DNA of 64,000 bases from Tritrichomonas musculus. Taxonomy: Eukaryota > Parabasalia > Tritrichomonadida > Tritrichomonadidae. The notes under the pieces are model-generated. The model did no database searches, was not told where the DNA came from, and worked only from the letters and a program-made list of their open reading frames with translations. Within the stretch, counting starts at the first letter, position 1. Each line of letters begins with the position of its first letter. Of this stretch, positions 31,429 to 43,329 are shown in pieces. Location: contig JAPFFF010000027.1 in the NCBI GenBank assembly GCA_039105265.1, positions 992,001-1,056,000 of the forward strand, given 5' to 3'. The translations under genes and the position numbers were made by a program.

Positions 31429-31602
31429 ACATTCAATATTGAATGGTCTTTGAAAAATGAATTCAATTTTTTGAGGGAAAATGCATAATATTTCATAAAG
31501 AATTCATTTTAAGAAATAAAAAAAATAGACCACTGCAAACCAAATAAATTTCTTTTATTTGAAATATAATTGATATTAATATATTTTTGCTCCAACAATA
31601 AA

Positions 31603-32452
31603 TCTATATTTTTAATATCTGTTTGATCTTTCTGTTTAATATTGAGATATATATATTTTAAAATTTATGCAAATTTTTTTTCTGAAAAAGTTGATATTTT
31701 TATTCAAAAAATATCTGTTTTATTAAAATGATTTATAAATCGATAATTATGAATACGATTATTATGAAATTATAATAAAGTAATTATATCATGTTAATGA
31801 ATAAGTGTACAAAATATTATAAGAAAATGGGCGCTACATTTTTAGAAAAATAACATTATAAATTGATAGAGTTTTATTGGTTGAGGACAAATTATTCTGA
31901 TTAACGATTAATAATTGAATATAATTTTTTTTTTATAATTCATTAGCTAATTTATAAAAAGACGCAATGATAATATGGTCACATTAGTTATTATCATATT
32001 TATTTTATATTTCAACGCAAATTAAATGTCTCTAAAAAAATAGCATTATTGATATGAAAATATAAAACAATTTTGTGTAAATTGTTTCAATTCTCATGCA
32101 TATATATACATTCAAGTGCCATCATTTTGTGGCTAATTAAAATATCCATTTATATTGGTTTGAACGAATATTATACAATCATTTTAAATTAAGATGACTT
32201 TTACTAAAAACGTAGCGCCCATTTTCTTATAATATTTTGTACACTTATTCATTAACATGATATAATTACTTTATTATAATTTCATAATAATCGTATTCAT
32301 AATTATCGATTTATAAATCATTTTAATAAAACAGATATTTTTTGAATAAAAATATCAACTTTTTCAGAAAAAAAATTTGCATAAATTTTAAAATATATAT
32401 ATCTCAATATTAAACAGAAAGATCAAATAGATATTAAAACTGTAGATTTATG
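31603..32452. repeat. Large inverted repeat with ~250-bp arms
   Basis: Bases 31603-31849 reappear, reverse complemented and nearly identical, at about 32203-32452, around a 350-bp A+T-rich centre. Landmarks are AGAAAATGGGCGCTAC on the inner side of the left arm and GTAGCGCCCATTTTCT on the right, and TTTGATCTTTCTG on the outer side. There is no open frame. It could be a MITE with very long terminal repeats, or two copies of a 250-bp element in opposite orientation. The few mismatches imply a recent origin or gene conversion. Confidence 0.85.
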
Positions 32453-32700
32453 CTTCAATTTAAAAATTGTTTTTATTATTAATAAAATATGATAAAGTAT
32501 TTTTCACACTTCTCACAATTTTGAATGGTTTATATTTTGGCTTACAGTGCTCTCAAAAAATAAATTGGGTTTATATTTTTTACACCTTCTTCTTTATGCA
32601 AATATCGGTTTGTCATTAATTTTAAGTGCTTCAAGATTTGATATTATTTCAATATCATTCGCAATTTCTAATTTCTTTATTCAAAAACTATGCACATATA

Positions 32701-34160
32701 GTTGGTGGACATAATTCTGTTTTGGAGACATAATTATGTTTTCACATCATTTCTATATATTCAAATTGGACTTTTAAAAAAACAATTGTAGAACAATTAA
32801 TATCATATTGGATACATTCTATTCCCCGATTTTCATTCACTTTTATCAAACTAAATTTGATCATAAATATGATATCGAATTTTTAATTTCTGAATATTTT
32901 TTTATTATTTGAAAAAAAATTATAATTTACTTTTCATCTATAATTAAAATGTATCATTATTATTTATTGAAATAAAATAGATAATTAGAAAAAATGGTTT
33001 CATTTTCATTTCACTACTCAAAAAACTCATTTCATATCACATTTCATGCTTTTTCCATAAAAAAAAGGTTGTTTTAATTTGCTCTAACATAGTTATTATT
33101 TTAGAATATAATGTATATATTATATTTTAGAAAAAAATTTATTGAAATAATAATTATATAAAAAGAAAAAGTGTTTTCAAAATATGACAAAAATCATTCA
33201 TACAAAATTACTAATTTTGAAAAATGAGTTTATTTTATTTCAAATTAGATGCAGTATTAATCATCTATATGATGCATATAATATATTAAATATAATAATA
33301 TGGTTGAAAAAGAATCAATCTTGGAAAAATTTCATTTTTCTTTTTTTCATTCAAAATCATTCATAAATCACTCATGCATAATTGATATGATTTCAGAATT
33401 ACATTATTTGATAATACATACAATGAAATATATTATTAATCCTCTAAAAATCATTGTTGCCCATCAAGATTTCAGGTTTTTCTAAGAAATATACAAATTT
33501 CACTTTTTTATTTTTTCTATTATAATAGCATTAAAAATAGCAATTAATCAATAAATATTAGGCAAGTATAGAAGAACTATTAAAATAATGAAAATAATTT
33601 CTCAATGTCTAAAATTGAAAGTCTTTTTAAGTTATTTCAGAAGTTACTCTTTTTCATTAAGGTAATAGATCTTGAGTAGAACCGCCAATTTTATTCTTTC
33701 AATATCATTATACTATTTGCATTATATCAAATATTTAAATAAAAATTTAAAAGTTTTTATTTTTTATTGGAAAAAAACAAAAAAGTGATATGATTTTTAA
33801 CTTTATTTTGTGCATCAAAATTTTCTTATATGAAAGTTTTTAGATATCAATTATCTGACAAAATTATATCATTACTGATTATGAATTAATGATATTATTA
33901 TTAAATCCCAAGTTTCAATTATTGAGAATTAAATAAGCATTTTGACTTTTTTTTACATTAATGGCAAAATTTCATATAAATCACAAATATAATAGCTCAT
34001 TTAATTAAATAATAATGTACATAAAATACTTTAATAAAGTATATAATATTATCAAATTATCTTTAAAAAGTATTGAGAAAAATGTGTTTTATTTTTGTGT
34101 ACCATTCAAAAAGTTGAGCAAACATGATTATGTCCCAAAAACATAATTATGTCCACCAAC
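32701..34160. mobile_element. Non-autonomous TIR element with TA duplication (mariner-like)
   Basis: A 1460-bp segment bounded by inverted repeats of about 43 bp. The left end begins GTTGGTGGACATAATTCTG and the right end, reverse complemented, GTTGGTGGACATAATTATG, with about five mismatches over 43 bp. Both ends abut TA (32699-32700 and 34161-34162), the target duplication of Tc1/mariner elements. Inside each TIR GACATAAT is repeated, a possible transposase site. The interior is very A+T-rich and contains no credible transposase; short frames at 33184-33485 are low-information. It is a DNA transposon derivative moved in trans or a decayed autonomous copy. Confidence 0.75.
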
Positions 34161-34831
34161 TATATATGTTATTTCATATTTTTATCTATTTAAAAATATG
34201 CTTTGCTTATTATATGATAATATATTGCTATTTAAAATAACATTATTGTATGGTGATATATTTCACTTTAAAAAAAAAACTAAAATGAGTTAATATATAA
34301 AAGGAATCTAATAAATGTAAAATCAACATATTTTTACTATAATTTTAAAGAAAATTGCTAAAGATATTATAATGATTTTGAACATCGAATGATTTAATTG
34401 TATTAATAGTTTTGGAAAATATCTTTTATAATGAAAGATATGTTAGTTTGTGATGTTTAAAAAAATTTTTGATGAACATTGGTTATTTGATTTGTTTCAA
34501 AGGTAATTTTAAAGAGTTTTATATGCATATGAATATATATATATAACCCACGAAATATTACTTAAAACTCAAAGAGAAATTGAAACTTTTTGTAGCATAA
34601 AAAGAGTGTCACTCCCATAAAAAAAAAAAAAAAACGAATATTTAAGGATAAACTATTCAAAAATTTGAAAAACCAACTATGACCTTAATTCAAGCACAAT
34701 TTTAAATTCAATTTTGTAAGTTGAATAAAAATTGATTTCAATTTTGAAAGTTTGGTTATGACAAAATTGTATTAAAATTCATTTCATTTTAATTTATGCC
34801 AAAATTTTTATAAAATTTTTTTATATCACAT
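34161..34831. other. Intergenic, promoter of U-box gene
   Basis: A+T-rich, with a poly(A) tract near 34620. AATTTTGTAAGTTGAATAAAA and AATTTTGAAAGTTTGGTTATG are weakly similar. No gene is seen. Confidence 0.4.
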
Positions 34832-35116
34832 ATGAATTCCACACATACAGCTGATAATATTCTTTCTTCAGGCAAATTCAAATCACAAGAAATTCCCCTA
34901 CAAGGTGAAACTGATTTAATTACAGGAGATAAAATGGAAATGCCAACAATTTCGCCTGATGGTTATGTCCTTGATTACAAGACATGGTTAAAAATCATTG
35001 AAACAAATTCAAAAAATCAATTTACAATGAAACCTATTTCTTTGTCACAATTGGTAATATTAACAAATGACAACTTTGAAGAATATCGAAACAAAATTAA
35101 AAATTACAAATGCTAA
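34832..35116 (+). CDS. Small U-box domain protein
   Basis: U-boxes are zinc-free RING-like domains that recruit ubiquitin E2 enzymes. This 94-residue protein is little more than one divergent U-box (about 27-88): DLITGDKMEMPTISPDGYVL, DYKTWLKII, then NQFTMKPISLSQLVILTND. The Asp-Pro-(Ile) start, the Pro-x-Ile-x-Pro-Asp-Gly core and the Phe-Thr-x-x-Pro-(Leu/Ile)-S turn match the family, and similar short U-box proteins are familiar in trichomonads. The N-terminal 26 residues are polar. There is no separate substrate-binding domain, so it may work as an E2 adaptor or be a truncated member. Stop is followed closely by a second TAA-rich stretch. Confidence 0.75.
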   Translation: MNSTHTADNILSSGKFKSQEIPLQGETDLITGDKMEMPTISPDGYVLDYKTWLKIIETNSKNQFTMKPISLSQLVILTNDNFEEYRNKIKNYKC

Positions 35117-35795
35117 AAACTTTTATCAATAAATGATCAATTTCAATTTTTTTATTTAATAAAAAATAAGAATGCTTTTTGTTTATTCAAAAAGTTTGAC
35201 ATATGAAATGAAAAGATTTTATAAATTTAAACATGCTATAGGAAAATCATTACAATTATGTTTAAAATATTTTAAATGAAAGCATTTTTTTTAATTGAAA
35301 CTTTAATGCATTGATACTTTTGTTCGTTGAAGCATTTTTTAAAAATTTTTTAAAAATTCTGAAGCATAAATTTAATGAGTTATACTGAATCATTTAAATT
35401 TCTATTAACCAGCTTCAAAATTTTATACTGGATCATTTAAATTTCTATTTCTATTAACCAGTATAAAATATTTTAAAAATTATTCAAAAAAAGTTTTTTA
35501 CTCATCATATATTAGATATGAGACGATGATGCTTTTGATTCCTATTCTTCGTAATTTAAAAAATTTTCTTGTATGGAAAACTGAAATTTCCTTTCTAATT
35601 ACATTAATCATTCAATACAATACTTTGTTGATTTCAAATATCCTTTGATTATTTTATCTGCTTTTTTCAAGTTTAAAATCATTTGTTAAATTTATGATTC
35701 TGAATTTTTAAACTTTTTTATAACTTATGGGACCATTTATACGCACAAATTAAATTAAAATTCATACATTTAGAAAAGCATATTTAAATATATAA
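35117..35795. repeat. Intergenic with a short direct duplication
   Basis: A+T-rich spacer without a gene. At 35381-35412 and 35424-35461 the unit TATACTG-ATCATTTAAATTTCTATT-AACCAG occurs twice in direct orientation, the second copy with a six-base TTCTAT slip. No function can be given. Confidence 0.55.
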
Positions 35796-37335
35796 ATGGA
35801 ATATCATGAAATTATAAAGCAAAGAATAGATATATACGAACATTTTCTTCACTTTATTGACAAAGAGATTCAGACTGAAGAACATTATAAAGATTTAATT
35901 GAAATTATTCAAAAACACAAATATAACCAAAATCCAGAAAATTTAAAATGGATACTATATTTGATAAGTGAAATCAGCAAAAACCATCATCGTTCTGATA
36001 CTTTTCTAAATAAAATTGAACGAATTATTTCTCATTATTCTGAATATATCAAACAAAGCTTCACAAAATCCACAAATTCTTCATTATCTTTTTATTACAA
36101 ATATACTAACGTTTGATAACAGTGTTATCAACATGCTTTTCAATGATCAAAATAAAATCTTTGTTATTCGCAAATTTTTAGGAGAAAAAACAACTGATTA
36201 TCAGACTGAATTACAAAATCACATGAATAAAAAGTCAATTTTACATAATAATGGATATTATTTCTTCATGGATATTCGGCCAAACCTTGATGAATGAATT
36301 CAAGAAATGATCAAAAAAGAACCTTTTGAAATGGATGAAAACATTTTGAATGATTTTGAAAAAAAGTGTCAAATAGGCCAAAATGATTCATACATCAGTG
36401 AATTGATTCGAGAAGACTCGATCAAAGAATTTATCATATATGTAAACAAAAGAAATCTGCAATTGAATAGTGAAATGAATCATTCAATTTTTGAAACAAA
36501 TCCTCTTTTGATACAAAAACGATCAAAAATAATTGAATATGCTGCATTTTTTGGGTCAATCCAAATTTTTCAATATTTATTAATGAATAATGTTGAGTTG
36601 ACACCATCATTGTGGCTTTATGAAATTCATGGAAGGAATCCAGAAATAATTCATTTATTAGAAGAAAATCACGTTGAACCTTACGATAAAACATACACAG
36701 AATATTTTAAAGAGTCAATCAAATGCCACCACAATGAAATTGCAAAATATATTGAGATAAATTTATTAAAAGAAAAAATTGAAATGAATGAAAGCAACTT
36801 CAAAAATAATTCAATTCCATCATCAATCACATCGATAAAATCATCTACGTTTTATCAATGTTCATCACTGACAAATGTTTCAATTCCATCATCAATAACA
36901 TCTATTGGATCCGATGCTTTCTATGGATGCTCATCAATAAAAAGCATTTCAATTCCATCTTCTGTAACATTTATTGGAACAGATGCTTTTTCTAACTGTT
37001 CATCATTGACAAGTGTTTCGATTTCGTCATCATTAAAATCAATTGAAAATTATACTTTCGCTGAATGTACATTATTAAAGGAAGTTATAATTCCTTCATC
37101 TGTAACATCAATTGGATCTTATGCTTTTTATGGCTGTTCATCACTTGAAAGTGTTTTAATTCCTTCCGCTGTAAAATCCATTGGATCAGATGCTTTTTCT
37201 CTTTGTTTATCGCTTTCAAAGATTTCTATTCCAAAATCAGTAACATTTATTGGATCTGGATCTTTTAATGGATGCCATTCTTTACTAAATATTTCAATTC
37301 CATCATCATTTAATTTAAGTAGACTTGGAATTATG
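35796..37335 (+). pseudogene. Ankyrin (DUF3447-like) plus BspA leucine-rich-repeat gene, broken and truncated
   Basis: A host gene of the trichomonad type: a helical N-terminal region, degenerate ankyrin repeats, then BspA repeats. The first frame (from MEYHEIIKQRIDIYEHFLHF) shifts near 36070; the next frame meets an in-frame TGA at about 36295 and continues. Ankyrin-like pieces are SIKEFIIYVNKRNLQLNSEM and KIIEYAAFFGSIQIFQYLLM. From 36820 seven 23-residue BspA units follow (SIPSSITSIGSDAFYGCSSI and variants). At about 37335 the reading frame runs into the 3' end of the LINE on the opposite strand, so the C-terminal repeats are lost. Whatever lies on the far side would be beyond the Polinton. 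One shift, one stop and one insertion are visible. Confidence 0.85.
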
Positions 37336-38528
37336 TAAAGATTATTCATGCCCATTTCTGAATCAGAAAAGAGAACAATGTCGTCAGCATATGCTTGGAC
37401 AGAAGTTGATCTGTCATACCAGTGATAACCCTCATCTTGTGCAAGGTCATTTAATTTGACCAATAACGGTTCTATTCCAACATTGAACAATGTAGGGCTA
37501 AGTGGGCAACCATGTTTGACCCCTTTGGCAAAATCAACTTCATCACTAATGCGTCCATTAGAGACGATTCTGGTGGAAGCGTTTTTATAAGATGCAAGAA
37601 TGCTCTTGACAAAAAGTTTGTCAAAACCGATGTCCAGAAGGTTCTTCTTAAAGAGTTCATGTGGGATTGACCCAAAGGCATCCTTGAAATCTATCGTCAA
37701 AATGTAAAGATTCTTCTGATGTCGAGCTGCATGATGAATCATCTCATCAGCGGTAACGATATGCTCTGCAGCACCAGAAGGAATTTTCATAAAACCTTTC
37801 TGTTGGCAATTAATGAATCTCCTATATTCATTTAAAGTTTGGAGAGTGCGTGAGATATGGCACATTATAATTCTGTATAGAGTGGATGTTATGGTGATCG
37901 GTCTCCAAGATCTAGAGTTGTTGACTTCGCCTTTCTTGTATAGCATTATCGTTTTACAGGATTTAAGAATGGACGGGAAACTACCAGTTGATAACATTAC
38001 ATTCAGAGTCGTTTTGACAATGCGCGTTGAAACATCATTGCCTAACTTCCAGATGGAATTACAAATACCATCACAGCCAACCGCAGAAAGGTTAGATCTA
38101 CTCTTGATCGCATCTTTAATGGATTTATCCGACATGAGAAGCTCAGTGAAATACGAGTTGTCTTCATCTGAAAGAATATGATCAAGTGTGAATTTTTGGC
38201 GAGGTTCGAAGTCCGTGACCTCACTCCAGGCCTTGCCGTAGTCTTCCACAAAACTTTCGACTGGAACGGTGCATTCTGGGGGTATCATTGTTAAGAATGA
38301 ACCAATCGAGAGTTTTTTTGGAGTCTTCTTGATAAGCTTTCTGGATGAATTTCTTGTAACCATCGGATGAGTTCTCTTTGTATTTCGACTCAAGGTCAAA
38401 TAATTTCGCTTTGAGGAATGATAGTTTATCTTCGAAATTACCTGCGTTGAGAATTGCATCCACTGTATTAATGTCACGACCTCCCACGAGTACCACAAAA
38501 TTGTCAGGAGCGCGTGAAAGGAAGTCAA
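37336..38528 (-). pseudogene. LINE reverse transcriptase domain, 3'-truncated
   Basis: The open frame begins at 38528, but coding similarity starts near 38280, where it continues the upstream frame after a one-base shift in a run of five C (minus strand). Family motifs in order: DKSIKDAIKSRSNLSAVGCD (start of RT), SWRPITITSTLYRI, NCQQKGFMKIPSGAAEHI, LTIDFKDAFGSIPHELF (motif A), KGVKHGCPLSPTLFN (motif B) and AYADDIVLFSDSEMG (motif C, catalytic YADD). The frame then leaves LINE sequence at about 37336, so thumb, knuckle and endonuclease are absent here. The ensuing codons to 37128 are antisense BspA repeats. It cannot be autonomous as it stands. Confidence 0.88.
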
Positions 38529-41500
38529 TTAATTTATCTTTCAGGTCGGCAATCAGATTTAAAGTTGGCTGATCATTAATGTCGCCTTCTGTCAAGGTGT
38601 GCAGCAACTCAATGCCGGCAGTGAATTTGCTAGCGGCTTTGAGTTGAATAGGAACTTCAAAAGACCGAGGCTTTTTCTTTTTCTTCTTTTTAGAGTTGAA
38701 TGCTGGAATGTGCAGAGCACCACGGATTTCTTTCCTGAGAATGAGAAAGATTTTGGCCAGTACACCATTCCAAAGCAAGAGACGATCGTCGTCAGACAAA
38801 ACAAGAGACTTATTAGAAGTGAGATAAGTGAACTTGTCAATGAGGATTGAAATTTTACCTTCAAAGACATTAGATATCTTTTTTCTAATCTTTTGAATCC
38901 GTTCGCCCCAAATCTTAGGGAGATATACAATGCCGTCATTTTCTTCTTTGCATTTATTGATCCAGGAAATGGTTTTATCAAGGAAGGAAGACAGATCATC
39001 CTGAATCTCAGAAGTAGGAGGCGAAATAGACTGAATATCATCATCATTGGATTGAGCAGTCGTGTCAGCATCGGAATTACCATTAAGCGCATGAAGACGT
39101 TCTTCAGGCATTCCCTCATTGACAATAAGAATGCCGTTTCTACGTCGAGCACGCAGTCTTTGTTCACGAGATCTCCTATTCACCATCGCAGCAGCATGAT
39201 CAGGGTTGTCACCTTCAGGTTCAATAGGAAGATCTCGTTCAATTTCAACATTGTGAGAATGAGTGGAGAGATCACGAACTGCATCGGCAATGTCTTTGTT
39301 AGACTGAGAGATGACATCATCATCTAAGTCAACATCTAGCCATCTAGCATTAAGGGAAATATTCATGAAGTATCTCCTACTGCCTTCGACATTGGCAGCG
39401 GGATGAGAAGATTTAGTGTGTTGCTGAACTTTCTTTTTATCTTGACCGATAAAATGTTTGCAACGCATACATAAACAACCAGAGACATTATGAAATAGAT
39501 CATTACCAGTGAGCAATTTGTTTTTGTGTTTAGCATGACAGCAGATCGCTGCCCAAAGCAATCCGATTTCGCGGCGAAGAACATCAAGATCTTGATGATT
39601 ATGTTTAATGTGGCAAGCTAAAGCACTGGCGTTGTTGACGATATAATTGCAATCAGCGACAGGACATTTATGTATAATCCTGAATTTTGGTAAGTCAGAT
39701 GGGAAGTCATCATCGATAATTTCCCATCTCAGCTTACAATTGTATACAAATTCAACTGCAGCATGCTCATTGGGTAAGAACCTGTCTCCATGCTTGAATT
39801 TCCAATGAGCATGCAGAGCTGCGCATGATTGAAAGACGTCCTCACATAGCGGGCAATAAAATTGTCCTACTCCAAGCCATCTGAGCGTTTTTTTCATGTA
39901 CAGAATGATAGGAATATTAAAGAACTCAACATCAGAAAATTGATAAAAGTTGATATGCGCATCTTTAACTTTCTTAAGAAAGTCAACTAGCTGGACTTTC
40001 GTTTCAATGGATTTAAGACCGTCAATAATCCATTGTAATGAAAGATCGACATCATGATCACTATAAGAATTAGAATCATTATGATCACCATCATCAGAGT
40101 TTCTAGAAGTTAACTGTGAGTTAGAGGAAGTAAGATCCGTGTCAGAGTTATTCTGACTTTGTGCTGGAAAGTCGGATGAGTGAAAATCTGAGCCGGAGAT
40201 CGTCGAGTCAGATTCAGAGGTCAAATCGGAATGAGTGCCACAAGAAGTGTGCGAACAAGAACGCGAGCTAGCCAATAAATAAATAGCATTTGCAAGCTTC
40301 TCGATCTTGTCAGTGAGTGGGCGGTCCTCTGGAAGAGTATGCAGAGGAATCTCTTTATCCTTCCACTCAACAGTGAACTTCGGGACATGAACAACTGTTT
40401 TAACAGTGTCATCGACGACTTCGACTATATGATTTTGAATGTGCGCTGTTGAAGAAATAAATAGATTTTGAACCTCGACAGCGTGATTTTGTACTGTTGC
40501 TTGAGAGATTAACTTACTTTGATTGACATCAACTTGGTGACTTTGAACGTTAGCTGTTGATGAAATGATATGATTATTAACTCCAACAGTATGATTTTGA
40601 ACGGTAGCTTGAGAGATGAAATTACTTTGATTAACGTCCACTTGATGGTTTTGGACAATAGCTGTTGATGAAATAATTTGATTTTCTATATCAACAGCAT
40701 GGTTCTGAACTGTAGCATTAGATAATAAATTGATAGAGTTTACATCAATGTGGTGGTTTTGAACGTTAGCTGTTGATGAGATCAGCTGGTTACTGACATC
40801 AACAGCGTGGCTTTGGACTGTAGCTTGGGTAGTCAAACAGTTTTGAGTTACATCGACATGGTGGTTTTGAACGTTAGCTGTTGACGAGATCAGCTGGTTA
40901 CTGACATCAACAGCGTGACTTTGAACTGTAGCCTGGGTGCATAAGTTATTATTAATAACGTCAACTAGGTGGTTTTGGACTAGTGCTGTTGATGAAATAA
41001 CTTGATTATTAACATCAACAGTGTGATTTTGAACTGCAGCTTTAGTAATTAAGTTGCTATGATCAACTTCAACTTGATGATTCTGAACCTTTGCTTTCGA
41101 AGATAACCATTGAAAGTCGACATCAACGGAGTGATTTTCGATAGTCGCAGTGGATGGGGAAGGCTCGTTCTTCAAAGCGACTAGAGGAGCGGGAACAGAA
41201 GCAGGCAGAAAAGGAGGGATTTCACCGGAAATGGTAGGCAAACACTGCAATTGAGGATTGCTAGTAGGCGAGATGAAGTTGTAAAAGACATTGGTAGGAT
41301 TAAAGGACCAACTGGAACGGATGTTTTGCAAGACTGAGTTGAAAAAGGTTCGGTTGCACAAATAATTGCCATTAAAAAGGTTATTGAAATTAACATTTTG
41401 TGTAGAATTATTCACAAAGGTAAGTTGGAAAATATGAGCAACATTTTGGACTAACTGAGAGTTATTTTGATCGAATGTATATGGAGGAACAGGAATACAG

Positions 41501-42321
41501 TCAGGAGGGAGAAATGAGGAAGGAACAGCAGTCTTAGAAGCGGATTCTTCCTCCGAAGGAGGGATAAAAGGAGCAAGACTGTTAATAAGAGGTTGACCAT
41601 TTGTGATCAAAAATTGACCTCTCCCAACAAGAACACCTTCCGCTGAAATATTGTTTTTTTTATAGAATAAAGGCAAGTGTAGCGCTAAAGAGGGGTCACA
41701 GGTGACAATAATCCACAAAGGATTGGGATGATGATTATCAATCATCGGATTGTAATGAATGCCCGCCTGTAAAATAATTTCAGAGCCATGTAAACGGGTA
41801 GAATTTGTAGGTGAAATCTCGGAAGGTTCCTCTACTGAAGTTGCTGAATTAACATTTGCATTAGGTGAATCAGCGAAGTCGTTAGGTGGTGGAGAGGGAA
41901 TGTCGGGTGGAGGTTGCGAACGATTGGGTGAGGTGAAAGAATCGATAGGTTGAGTTCTCCTACCCAAATTTAACATTGAGCATTTACAAGGGCGATTCCG
42001 ATGAGAGAGGTCGTAGCGATCATATTCTACACCTATAGTAGGGTCGAAGTTGGTAGTAGAATTGACGAAATCGAACCCCCTCTGATTAAGATATTTTTGA
42101 ATATCATGCCGCGGAGCATGGTTAAGCTTTGAGAATTGGCAAGATGAATTGTAATCGTTAGCAAATGAGGTTCCATTTGTTGGAATTTGAGGTGAATTGA
42201 TATTCGAGATATTATTTCGATTATTGTAGAAATTGTCAATAAAATCGTCGTGAGCGGTATCAATCGAATCAGCTCTTTGCGCTGATTCGGAAAATATACA
42301 ATTTGTCGGGTAAAACATCAA
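38221..42321 (-). pseudogene. LINE N-terminal protein: repeat array plus three C2H2 zinc fingers
   Basis: A 1366-codon frame that precedes the RT. Residues 1-200 are Ser/Asn/Pro-rich. About 397-627 consist of a tandem array of roughly 36-residue units, each two half-units (SSTANVQNHHVDV, SQATVQNHAVDV). Three C2H2 fingers follow: FYCPLCEDVF with HWKFKH near 822, HKCPVADCNYIV with HIKHNH near 880, and CMRCKHFIG with HTKSSH near 948; RLE-type LINEs use such fingers for DNA binding. A basic patch QRLRARRRNG comes next, then a helical region with a lysine tract leading to the RT. The frame ends early because of the shift near 38280. The start ATG lies only about 22 bases after the motif CCACACGGGAGGAG. 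Confidence 0.85.
40430..41130 (-). repeat. In-frame tandem repeats within the LINE N-terminal protein
   Basis: About six to seven units of roughly 108 bp encode the motif (S/T)A-x-VQNH-x-VDV twice per unit, with spacers such as NQLISS and NQSNFISQ alternating. DNA-level similarity between neighbours is high (for example near 40760-40800 and 40870-40920), so the array expanded recently. It can change length by unequal pairing. Confidence 0.85.
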
Positions 42322-43329
42322 ATAAAATTCCTAAAAAAAAAAACTCCTCCCGTGTGGATTGTTTATTAAAAGCGGTTAGAAATGCATAAAAGCAAAAAGG
42401 AAGCGAAAGTTCGCAAAACTTTCAATCAAAAAAGCAATTTTGTAAGAAAAAAAGGTATGCTTAAACCTTTAAAGTGAGACCAACTTGAACATAAGGAGCA
42501 ACAGAACAATTAAAAAATATTCAATTAATTGAGAGGGAACGAGTATTAATTGAATAATGGACGATAAACAATTGAAAGCCATATGATCGTCGTCTGAATG
42601 GATCTCATGGGCATCCATCCGTTGAGTCTATAGACGCATTGAGCCATAGCAACTTAAATATGATATATTTATCCGTCAAAGTTTAATCGGCAGCCGTCAA
42701 GTACTCTTCAGGGCCCGGAAGAGATAAGGAACATCAAGTGGACTCAATAAAAGAGGGCGACTCCAATAACAAAGAGAGTAAATTAACTTCGATCTGAGCT
42801 ATGTATAGTCTATAAATAACGTAAAATACTGCAAATTAAAGATGTAAAAAAGAGTCAATAAGACAGTATGATCGAAGGAATCTGAATAAACAACATGAGA
42901 TAGAGGAGAATAATAACATAAGAGTAAAAGAATGAGATTTTGATTAAAGAATATATCTCTGATCGAATGACAAGTATAACGTTAAGAGCTGAGATTGATA
43001 AATAGTAATGAACTAAGGTAGTATAACTGAGTGATATATCGAGTGGTCGGACTTTGTGATATGAGTTCTAATATAATTGAAATCGGTTTTGAAAATTTTG
43101 AGAAAAGTCGAGAAGAGTGGTATCAATCGACTCAGTAGAAGGTGCTGATCACGAATATGTAGCTAAAGTTAACCAAAACCTCGAAAATAAAAATGAAAAA
43201 AAATCTCCTCCCGTGTGGTAAATTCGTTTATTAATCATTAGAGTAAGTATAAAATACTAATAAACGAGAGTGATGATTCACTCACAATAAAATAAAAGGG
43301 GCGGGCCCCAATAAAAAAAAAAAATCTGC
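42322..43329 (-). other. LINE non-coding stretch: 3' region of one copy and 5' leader of the next
   Basis: About 1 kb without open frames. The 14-base motif CCACACGGGAGGAG (minus strand) followed by a T-run occurs twice: at about 43203-43216 and 42343-42356, each preceded by TTAATAAAC or a close match. The second copy lies right before the N-terminal ORF. The 860 bp between may be the true 5' leader. A T-rich block follows the RLE stop. No ribozyme could be recognised. Confidence 0.6.

Noticed and set aside
33184-33485. Short ORFs within the TIR element as transposase remnants
   Set aside because: No DDE/D or helix-turn-helix motif could be recognised.
42343-43216. HDV-like ribozyme in the LINE leader, as in R2 elements
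   Set aside because: I could not trace the nested double pseudoknot; a covariance search would be needed.
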